Below, piece after piece: positions 1 through 5,915 of a stretch of DNA of 13,859 bases. Positions within the stretch are counted from its first letter, which is position 1, and each line of letters begins with the position of its first letter. Origin of the DNA: an uncultured Flavobacteriales bacterium. Its GTDB lineage: Bacteria > Bacteroidota > Bacteroidia > Flavobacteriales_D > Crocinitomicaceae. Location of the stretch: the NCBI GenBank assembly GCA_905479845.1, contig CAJQOB010000076.1:1-13859 (forward strand), in the 5' to 3' direction. The position numbers and the translations under genes are program-made. The notes below the pieces were generated by a model. That model saw only the letters and a program-made list of their open reading frames with translations, made no database searches and was not told the origin of the DNA.

Positions 1-508
1 CCTATTGAAGGAAAATGCAGATCCGAACGGAGGAGTTGTTTATGCTTATCATGTGAGCGATCCAGAACGTTACGGCGTTGTTGAGTTTGATGACGATATG
101 AAGGCAATTTCTATCGAGGAAAAGCCGGAGAATCCAAAATCTAATTTTGCGGTTCCAGGATTGTACTTCTATGATAATTCGGTTGTTGAAATAGCTAAAA
201 AATTAGAGCCATCAGCTCGAGGGGAATATGAAATTACTGATGTAAATGCTGAGTACTTGCGTCGCGGGCAATTGAAAGTTGCTGTAATGAATCGTGGAAC
301 TGCTTGGCTGGATACGGGAACATTCCCATCTTTGATGCAGGCAGGACAGTTCGTTCAAGTAATTGAGGAAAGACAAGGCTTGAAAATTGGATGCATAGAG
401 GAAGTTGCTTATCGCAGTGGATTCATTTCGGAAGAACAATTGGAAGAGCTCGCGAAACCACTATTGAAAAGTGGATATGGTAATTACTTGATGAGTATTC
501 TTTCATGA
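1..508 (+). CDS. rmlA: Glucose-1-phosphate thymidylyltransferase, C-terminal part (5' end outside window)
   Basis: This enzyme makes dTDP-glucose from dTTP and glucose-1-phosphate, the first step of dTDP-L-rhamnose synthesis for surface polysaccharides, in the cytoplasm. About 168 C-terminal residues are visible, and the frame is open to the window edge (first full codon at 2), so the true start lies upstream. The TTG at 5 is not the start. Family hallmarks seen in order are DPERYGVVEFD, the EEKP motif of the nucleotidyltransferase fold, GLYFYDN, the stretch ARGEYEITD, AWLDTGT, and the end region with IEERQGLKIGCIEE and AYRSGFI. All are typical of RmlA/RfbA rather than of GalU or GlgC. The stop overlaps the next start by 4 bp (ATGA), implying translational coupling with the isoprenyl synthase gene. 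The substrate assignment rests on family resemblance and is strong. Confidence 0.93.
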   Translation, partial: LLKENADPNGGVVYAYHVSDPERYGVVEFDDDMKAISIEEKPENPKSNFAVPGLYFYDNSVVEIAKKLEPSARGEYEITDVNAEYLRRGQLKVAVMNRGTAWLDTGTFPSLMQAGQFVQVIEERQGLKIGCIEEVAYRSGFISEEQLEELAKPLLKSGYGNYLMSILS

Positions 509-1473
509 ATGAACTTCAAAAATACACGTCGCTAATTGATGTGGAACTAGGTAAAATTGGTTTGCCTTCCTCACCTGAAAAATTGTACGATCCACTTCGG
601 TATTTCTTGCAAATAGGAGGGAAGCGTATTCGACCAATGCTGACATTGCTGAGCAGTGAATTGTTTGATTCAAGCGCTGATAAAGCACTGCCACAAGCCT
701 TGTGCATTGAGGTGTTTCATAATTTCACATTGATTCATGATGACATCATGGATGAAGCGCCACTCAGAAGAAACCAACAAACGATTCACGAAAAATGGAA
801 TCGAGATGTTGCAATTTTATCTGGGGATGTATTAATGATCAAAGCGTATCAATTGCTTGGGAACATAGACTCAAAATTGTTACCGGAAGCATTCGCCCTG
901 TTCAATAAAACCGCAATTGAAGTATGCGAAGGTCAGCAGATGGACATGGATTTCGAGGAACGATCAGATGTATCGATCGACGAATACATCGAAATGATTC
1001 GTTTGAAAACATCTGTTTTGTTGGGATGTGCGCTGGAAATTGGTGCGATCGTGGCAGAATCATCCAAAGAAGATCGCGAGGCTATTTACGATTTTGGTCA
1101 ACATATTGGAATCGCTTTCCAGATTCAGGATGACATTCTCGATCTTTACGCCGATCCTGACAAATTCGGGAAACAAGTCGGAGGAGACGTAATTGCTAAC
1201 AAGAAAACAATGCTCTACTTGACAGCTCTTAAAGGGGCGACAAAAGAGCAGTTGGAAGTAATGAAGCAGCTGCAAGGAGAACAGAACTTAGTACTCAAAG
1301 TTGATAGCACACGACGCCTATTTGACCAACTGAATGTTCGTTCGATTTGTGAGGAACGAATGCAGGAACATTACGATATTGCCATGACTTCTTTTGCGAA
1401 AGTCAATGTAGATGCGTCGAAAAAACAAACATTGATTGGATTAGCGGCTTTCTTGATGAACAGGGAGTTATAA
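505..1473 (+). CDS. Polyprenyl (geranylgeranyl/farnesyl-type) diphosphate synthase
   Basis: A trans-isoprenyl diphosphate synthase of 322 residues that condenses isopentenyl diphosphate with allylic diphosphates in the cytoplasm. The products feed carotenoids, quinones or lipid carriers. Hallmarks: GGKRIRP at residues 38-44, the first Asp-rich motif DDIMD at 79-83, the LSGD box near 105-108, the KT pair at 168-169, and the second Asp-rich motif QIQDDILD with D209, D210 and D213. The first motif is the short DDxxD form, without the two-residue insertion of classic bacterial farnesyl synthases. Phe74 lies five residues before it. In the family an aromatic there usually limits chain length, so a C20 (or C15) product is more likely than a long quinone tail. 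That is an inference. The ATG at 505 overlaps the stop of rmlA. Confidence 0.9.
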   Translation: MNELQKYTSLIDVELGKIGLPSSPEKLYDPLRYFLQIGGKRIRPMLTLLSSELFDSSADKALPQALCIEVFHNFTLIHDDIMDEAPLRRNQQTIHEKWNRDVAILSGDVLMIKAYQLLGNIDSKLLPEAFALFNKTAIEVCEGQQMDMDFEERSDVSIDEYIEMIRLKTSVLLGCALEIGAIVAESSKEDREAIYDFGQHIGIAFQIQDDILDLYADPDKFGKQVGGDVIANKKTMLYLTALKGATKEQLEVMKQLQGEQNLVLKVDSTRRLFDQLNVRSICEERMQEHYDIAMTSFAKVNVDASKKQTLIGLAAFLMNREL

Positions 1474-1547
1474 TCGGGCTGCGTAGGTTTTCAGTGAGGT
1501 ACAAAATGAGATTCCAACCATTCTTAGTAAGATAACGTATTGATAGT

Positions 1548-2039
1548 ATGTATAAACTGACCTCTCTTCTTCTATTATCACTAATTTTTGTGTTTTCTTC
1601 ATGTGACAAAACTACTCCTGTCGAAGACGACCCGGCGCTTGTTAAGTATTTTGGTACTTGGGAGTTCACAAAAACGGACTATGGCCATTATTGGGACTAT
1701 GTAACGACTCCAAATGGAACGGAAACTGTTTACACTCAAATGGAAACCATTGAATGGCAAAGAACAGGAACAGTATCAATGGGAAGAGTGGAAGGAGAAT
1801 TAAAAATTCAATGGAGTGGTAGTTCAAATGACATGCACTTTGCAACTGTTCTGAATACCCAGGGTGGTTTGATGTGTGCAGATAATTGCGAGAATATTCC
1901 GTATGTTGAAAATGGTCAAGGTGCGAATAATTCGAGTGGAGAATACAGCATCTCGGATTCGACGTATATGATAGATCTAGGATGGTCTGGAGGTGGAAGT
2001 ACTGTTCATACCTGGGATATCCAAGGGAAGAAACTATAG
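1548..2039 (+). CDS. Small lipoprotein, lipocalin-like, function unknown
   Basis: A 163-residue predicted lipoprotein. Residues 1-18 form a hydrophobic signal with the lipobox FSSC, so Cys19 would be lipidated, and Asp follows it. The mature part starts with a charged linker and then KYFGTWEFTKTDYG. That 'G-T-W' start followed by alternating beta-type segments resembles the lipocalin-like small lipoproteins common in Bacteroidota. Two cysteines lie close together (sequence LMCADNCEN), possibly a disulfide. It follows the synthase gene by 74 bp and converges with the T9SS cargo gene on a shared terminator region. No specific function can be assigned, and the lipocalin-like reading is a weak inference from the start of the mature domain. 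Confidence 0.75.
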   Translation: MYKLTSLLLLSLIFVFSSCDKTTPVEDDPALVKYFGTWEFTKTDYGHYWDYVTTPNGTETVYTQMETIEWQRTGTVSMGRVEGELKIQWSGSSNDMHFATVLNTQGGLMCADNCENIPYVENGQGANNSSGEYSISDSTYMIDLGWSGGGSTVHTWDIQGKKL

Positions 2040-2055
2040 GCTTATTGTATTCTCC

Positions 2056-2090
2056 AAAAAAAAGAGCCGTACCAACCAGCACGACTCTTT
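2056..2090 (-). terminator. Intrinsic terminator of the T9SS cargo gene, possibly bidirectional
   Basis: A 10-bp stem pairs 2081-2090 with 2061-2070 around a 10-nt loop. All pairs are Watson-Crick except one, which becomes a G-U wobble in minus-strand RNA. On the minus strand the stem runs directly into a tract of eight U (2063-2056, three of them within the stem), a classic Rho-independent terminator 21 nt past the stop at 2111. For plus-strand transcripts the same hairpin forms with one mismatch, after the stop at 2039, but has only a short U run after it, so it is weaker in that direction. Confidence 0.85.
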
Positions 2091-2110
2091 CATGTAACTT
2101 TTAACGTATA

Positions 2111-3487
2111 CTACTCAATAATCAGCTTGTGAGATTCGGTCTTGTGCTCGTTGCTGATGTTTACAAAATATGCACCACTCGGAAGAACGCTAATGTCCAA
2201 TTCGATTGCACCATTTAAATTGCTTTCTGACATCACTACTTTCCCTGAAAGATTTACAATTGAATAACCGTAGTTCCCATCTGCTTTGATCATAAGAGAT
2301 GTTGTGGCAGGATTCGGGTAAATATCAATATTCATAGAACTGAACTCATCCAAACCAACGTTTCCACCCGTGAAGGATAAGTCATCTAAATGAAGAACTG
2401 ATCCTGGATTATCCCCAGAATAAGCAATGAGTGACATGGAGTCTGGCGTACCAAGGATGGTAATCGGAAGGTTAAACGTTTGGTAAGTCGATGTTGCAGT
2501 GAAGGTTTGCGTTTCAAAACCAATTACACTTCCATTACTGTAGAAAGCCAATTGCAAGAATGCTTGATCACTGGCCGTAGGTGCATACTTGTACGCTCCG
2601 GTTAAATCGGTTGGATTCGCATCGTAAGGCACCGCTTGAAATGGGTTCGAAGCAAATAGATTAATCACCCCATTGGACAAGAACGATTGAATCGTATCTC
2701 CTCCAGAGAAGGGCTGAATTGTAGTCATTTCAATCGCGTACATTCCAGTATTTGCATCAGTTGTTTTTAGGGCATTCTCTGCACTAAAATCACTTAGTAA
2801 TGGATTTAGGGTATACCAATCATCTGGATTTTCTGATGTAGACGAAGACCAGTTTTCAAAACTTGGGTCAGGAACATTCGTAACCGCAATTCCAGCGTTG
2901 TGCATGGATACATTATCAAGTCGTGCCCATGAGCCCGGACTTGGCGTACTTGTTCCGAAAGGATTTCCCAAGACGAAACCGATAAACAACTCGTCCTGTG
3001 CTCCACTTGGGAAAGTAACCGTTCCTGCTGTCCAGCTCGAAGTAGTGCCGACGGCAGCTTCTACGACTTCAGTAGTTACAGGAACACCAGCAATAAAGCG
3101 AGTAGCAATAACGAAAAGTGTATCGCCTGCTGCAAGATCACATTTGTAGTGGTATTGCATTTCGTCAAAATTGATATTGTACGCAATTCCTGATGACGGC
3201 CCCATCGATCCAACATAACCGTGCATAACGTAGCCAAAAGTAGTGTCCTGTCCAGCAAGTTCTGCGCTTAACTCACAAGAGTGCGTTCCATCTTGTGCAT
3301 CAGTTGATTGAAATACTGTGGCTACTCCTTGGAAATTGTCAATGTTTGAGTTATTCCAATCCGTAGGGTAATCGTATAAAGTTTGGTCTGTCCAGTTTTC
3401 AAAGCCTCCATTTGGCAATTGCCCATTTTGTCCGAATGAACTTAGGAAAAGCAATAAGAACAGGCTAGTTGTGAAAAGGTTCTTCAT
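2111..3487 (-). CDS. Secreted protein with two tandem beta-sandwich-like domains and a T9SS C-terminal sorting domain
   Basis: A 458-residue exported protein. Residues 1-19 form a Sec signal peptide ending FSSFG-Q. Two similar units follow. Unit one (about 24-197) opens with GGFENWTDQT and closes with ARLDNVSM. Unit two (about 205-375) opens with PSFENWSSST and closes with LHLDDLSF. Both have a Trp some 12-14 residues after FENW, which fits the carbohydrate-binding-like jelly-roll modules frequent in Bacteroidota secreted proteins. Residues 383-458 form a type A T9SS sorting domain: the IDIYPNPATTSL motif, then VNLSGKVV, then LPSGAYFV and a basic end with KLIIE. The protein should be moved across the outer membrane by the PorU-type sorting machinery, released or attached, and cleaved at this domain. 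No catalytic motif was recognised, so adhesion or glycan binding is possible but unproven. Confidence 0.88.
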   Translation of the reverse strand: MKNLFTTSLFLLLFLSSFGQNGQLPNGGFENWTDQTLYDYPTDWNNSNIDNFQGVATVFQSTDAQDGTHSCELSAELAGQDTTFGYVMHGYVGSMGPSSGIAYNINFDEMQYHYKCDLAAGDTLFVIATRFIAGVPVTTEVVEAAVGTTSSWTAGTVTFPSGAQDELFIGFVLGNPFGTSTPSPGSWARLDNVSMHNAGIAVTNVPDPSFENWSSSTSENPDDWYTLNPLLSDFSAENALKTTDANTGMYAIEMTTIQPFSGGDTIQSFLSNGVINLFASNPFQAVPYDANPTDLTGAYKYAPTASDQAFLQLAFYSNGSVIGFETQTFTATSTYQTFNLPITILGTPDSMSLIAYSGDNPGSVLHLDDLSFTGGNVGLDEFSSMNIDIYPNPATTSLMIKADGNYGYSIVNLSGKVVMSESNLNGAIELDISVLPSGAYFVNISNEHKTESHKLIIE

Positions 3488-3527
3488 AAAACGTGTTTTG
3501 ATATAACGAAATTAAGGTAGTTAGGGT

Positions 3528-3562
3528 TGAGAAAAAATGATGAATATCAGTTTAATTTCTCA
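3528..3562. repeat. Inverted repeat in the gap between two minus-strand genes
   Basis: A perfect 7-bp inverted repeat (TGAGAAA at 3528-3534 with TTTCTCA at 3556-3562) separated by 21 nt. It lies in the 97-bp gap downstream of the lipoprotein stop (3585) and upstream of the T9SS cargo start (3487). It could be a weak terminator for the upstream unit, since T-rich sequence precedes the second arm on the minus strand, or a protein-binding site. The long loop makes a stable hairpin doubtful. Apart from this, no confident promoter was found in the gap. Confidence 0.25.
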
Positions 3563-3584
3563 CACCGAGGGACAGGTTTATAAT

Positions 3585-4367
3585 CTATAGTTTCCCCATT
3601 TGATCCTTAAAATCTTCTGCCAACAGGTCCTTGAATTCCTTTAATGTGAGCGAAATATAAGCTTCCGTCAAGATGGATTTGTAAACACCACTTGATCCAT
3701 TGTAATGGAACCGGATTTCAGTAAATCGTCTCTTTTTAGCATCGAAAAAAAGTTCGCAATTGTTGAGTTCGTGAAGTTGAAACGGCACTCTGCTGTCAAG
3801 ATGATTTCGAATGACATCGTATTCTTCTTGCTCATTTTCGGATAGATCAGTATTGGCGAAACTAGCTAGGTAGTCCTCATTTTCTTTGACGTATTTAGCA
3901 TTGAATCTTTCCAACACTTGGTTCGGATCGGTGAACATATTCAGATACACCAGTTTTCTGCCAGTGGCTAGATTAATGACAGCATGTTTGTAAAATAAGT
4001 CATTGCTTCCGAATGCGTTGTACTGATATTTCAGGTTGAGAAATTGCTTGTTTATAGCAAAAGAATACCCTTCTGGAACGTAGGAGCAACTATCGAAGAA
4101 CGCTAAGCACTCGTCAAAAAGCTCAGATTTCTCCTGAACTCTTTCTTCTGGATTTTTTGAATAAAGCTCTTTGTTTACACTGATAGATTGAAATCGAGCA
4201 TTTAATCTGCCATTTAATTCCTCAGAATCAGAAACAGCGGCGAGTTCATTTATCGTACTATCTGAGTTAGATATCTCTTTAACGTATCCAGAATATGCAT
4301 TAAGCTTTTGATGATTTCCACACGCAACCAGCGAGAGGAATAACAAGGTGAACAGGAAAAACTTCAT
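3585..4367 (-). CDS. Lipoprotein next to GH19 hydrolase, function unknown, candidate immunity protein
   Basis: A 260-residue predicted lipoprotein. The start at 4367 is chosen because it yields a signal peptide with lipobox LVAC (Cys16). The open frame extends 80 residues further upstream, but that part is very basic, lacks export features and lies wholly antiparallel-frame inside the hydrolase gene, so it is rejected. After a polar stretch the fold region holds INLATGRKLVYL, QLHELNNCELFF and a last part with EIRFHYN and ISLTLKEFKDLL. The tail loosely recalls the DUF3298/RsiV-type C-terminus, a weak impression. Cysteines 87, 93 and 206 lie in the mature part. The gene begins 1 nt after the stop of the GH19 gene, so the two are co-transcribed and probably coupled. 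A periplasm-facing lipoprotein directly after a signal-less wall hydrolase is the arrangement expected of an immunity protein, but this is inference. Confidence 0.75.
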   Translation of the reverse strand: MKFFLFTLLFLSLVACGNHQKLNAYSGYVKEISNSDSTINELAAVSDSEELNGRLNARFQSISVNKELYSKNPEERVQEKSELFDECLAFFDSCSYVPEGYSFAINKQFLNLKYQYNAFGSNDLFYKHAVINLATGRKLVYLNMFTDPNQVLERFNAKYVKENEDYLASFANTDLSENEQEEYDVIRNHLDSRVPFQLHELNNCELFFDAKKRRFTEIRFHYNGSSGVYKSILTEAYISLTLKEFKDLLAEDFKDQMGKL

Positions 4368-4368
4368 T

Positions 4369-5664
4369 CTATCCGTCAGTTCCTGTGCCTTCGCTTGCCT
4401 CACTCTCTTCTTTTTCAATCGCTTCGTGGTGTTTCTTAGCTTCGTCGTCTTTATCCTTCCACTTCGTAAAGTACGCTTTGGCAGCAGTCTTTTGATCGTC
4501 GGAACCGTTATCGTAATAGTCTTTATGGTGTCGAGTAATATCGAAAGACCCTTTTTTTCTTGCTTTATTGTAGAAATTCTCACGAGTTGACTCAGCACCA
4601 GAATCATATCTGTTTACTGCTCTTGATACCTTCGTGATGTTGTCATCTTCAGCGTGCTCGTACGCATGTTTACCGCTGTACTTTGTCCCTTCAGTCCAGA
4701 AGTAAAGAGCGGACTGAACAGCGTACATTGCTTCAGCAATTTTCGTGTAGTTACCTGTCTTGATGTCTTCACCATCCGCTACTTTCTCTGCGAAATCAAT
4801 TTCACCTGTAGTATCACCAGAGAACGTGACATCCGACCTGTTTCTAAACTTCGTGAAGTTCTCGTAATTTCCTACTCCGGTCAATTGTTTTAGCCCTCTT
4901 CCTTTGTAAATCCAACCATCTTGAGTCAATTCATCTCCGTTTCCAAGTCCACGCTTGTCCCCAGGATAGGGTGCGTACATACGTGATAGAAGTGGAACGC
5001 CAAATGCTTTGTGATTCTTGTAGTAAATTTTATATTTCACCACTTCAGTTTCTACTCCATTCGTGGTAACTTTCTCTTTAACTTCAGTTACAAGCTCTTC
5101 CCCTTTGTCAAAGTTTGCGTACAAAGCTTTATCAATTACTTTCACGTCGTTATCTACAAGAATTGTCTTGATTTCGTCGTTGGTTTTTGTAAGAACTTTG
5201 TCGTCTTTGTCTTTGATGGTGAAAATGTCCGTAAGATGATCCTTTAGTGAAGTTTGCATTGTAGTATCAAACGTTATCTTCTTATTGCTAAACACACCTG
5301 GGAAAGATTTGGCTTTGTTCGCTTTAGTGCTCCAGTAATACCAATTTTCGGATTCTTCAAATGTTTTAAATTGAGCACTTTCATGAGTTACCTGAGCAAT
5401 AAAGTGCGCTTTTTTCAGACAAGTGTCCAACTGAAAGTCTTCTCTGTAACTATTCAAGTAAGGAATGATCGCGTTGATGTTTGCAGTCCTCGACGTATTC
5501 GCTGTCGTAGTCATTACTTTCTTGATTTGATCCAAAGTGAATTCATCATCACAATATTGACAAACATACGGTTCTTCAACTGCTGGGAATTCAATGCTCA
5601 ACGTGTTCCCTTCACCACTTTCAAATTCTGCGGTTGCCATATTTGTTTTATCGTCTCCTGCCAT
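4369..5664 (-). CDS. Cytosolic GH19-family (chitinase/endolysin-like) peptidoglycan hydrolase, putative lytic effector
   Basis: A 431-residue protein with a glycoside hydrolase family 19 core and no signal peptide. It begins with a polar 30-residue leader, then a CxxC pair (Cys35, Cys38, in VCQYCDDEFTLDQ). The GH19 region starts near residue 60. CLKKAHFIAQVTHES (82-96) holds the presumed acid Glu95, and Glu103/104/106 are candidates for the second carboxylate. After a larger-than-usual lobe (about 115-225) come YAPYPGDKRGLGNGDE (230-245) and YKGRGLKQLTGVGNY (253-267), the substrate-cleft motif of phage-like GH19 enzymes. AVNRYDSG (349-356) corresponds to the late family motif. The C-terminus is highly charged and Glu-rich. 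GH19 enzymes of this type cut peptidoglycan or chitin. Lack of export signals, the CxxC front module and the following lipoprotein gene suggest delivery by a contractile system (T6SS or eCIS) or a holin, rather than Sec. No such machinery is in the window. Confidence 0.82.
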   Translation of the reverse strand: MAGDDKTNMATAEFESGEGNTLSIEFPAVEEPYVCQYCDDEFTLDQIKKVMTTTANTSRTANINAIIPYLNSYREDFQLDTCLKKAHFIAQVTHESAQFKTFEESENWYYWSTKANKAKSFPGVFSNKKITFDTTMQTSLKDHLTDIFTIKDKDDKVLTKTNDEIKTILVDNDVKVIDKALYANFDKGEELVTEVKEKVTTNGVETEVVKYKIYYKNHKAFGVPLLSRMYAPYPGDKRGLGNGDELTQDGWIYKGRGLKQLTGVGNYENFTKFRNRSDVTFSGDTTGEIDFAEKVADGEDIKTGNYTKIAEAMYAVQSALYFWTEGTKYSGKHAYEHAEDDNITKVSRAVNRYDSGAESTRENFYNKARKKGSFDITRHHKDYYDNGSDDQKTAAKAYFTKWKDKDDEAKKHHEAIEKEESEASEGTGTDG

Positions 5665-5912
5665 GGTGTAAAATAGATTTGTTCCGATTATTGTGTGAGT
5701 GATATTGTAGTGCGTTTTTCAATAATACATTCGTTCTAGAATATCGTTAACTCAATATTCGGCAGTTAGATTAATAATTATGAGACCCTTCAATGACAGA
5801 TGTGTCCCTAATGCCCCCGAAATGGTTGCATTACAAGATACATAAAAATAATTGTCTGGAAATAGGTAGATAGAATTTCTTTGTAGGGTAGCCAATCAAA
5901 TGGATTTGCCAC
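5665..5912. other. Intergenic region upstream of the GH19 gene
   Basis: A 248-bp AT-rich stretch without an open frame of note. It separates the large anti-sigma-like gene from the GH19 gene, both on the minus strand, so it should hold the promoter of the hydrolase-lipoprotein unit. I found no convincing match to the Bacteroidota promoter (TTG and TAnnTTTG with 19-21 nt spacing). Two inverted repeats inside it are listed separately. Confidence 0.5.
5739..5760. promoter_or_regulatory. Palindromic element upstream of the GH19 gene
   Basis: GAATAT (5739-5744) and ATATTC (5755-5760) form a perfect inverted repeat with a 10-nt spacer, which itself contains the palindrome GTTAAC (5746-5751). The element lies 75 bp before the GH19 start and could be an operator. 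It is also AT-rich, where such repeats arise by chance. Confidence 0.25.
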
Positions 5913-5915
5913 CTA
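5884..5915 (-). repeat. Imperfect hairpin overlapping the stop of the anti-sigma-like gene
   Basis: On the minus strand TAGGTGGCAAATCC can pair with the segment ending GATTGGCTACCCTA, with small bulges, around a short loop. The hairpin starts at the stop codon of the large gene (5915-5913). No U tract follows, so it is at best a weak or Rho-assisted terminator or an RNA 3'-end stabiliser. Confidence 0.25.

Noticed and set aside
1666..2082. 138-codon minus-strand frame opposite the small lipoprotein
   Set aside because: It would overlap the terminator and has no domain. The plus-strand frame has a lipobox.
4368..4607. 80-residue N-terminal extension of the lipoprotein frame, starting at an ATG at 4607
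   Set aside because: It overlaps the end of the GH19 gene, is extremely basic and would bury the lipoprotein signal. The start at 4367 gives a proper lipobox.
4369..5664. Prophage lysis gene
   Set aside because: No holin, spanin, capsid, tail or integrase gene is nearby. It is left as an alternative only.
5254..5676. 140-codon plus-strand open frame opposite the GH19 gene
   Set aside because: It is antisense to the conserved catalytic region, and its composition (Phe, Cys and Val rich) is typical of a complement-strand shadow.
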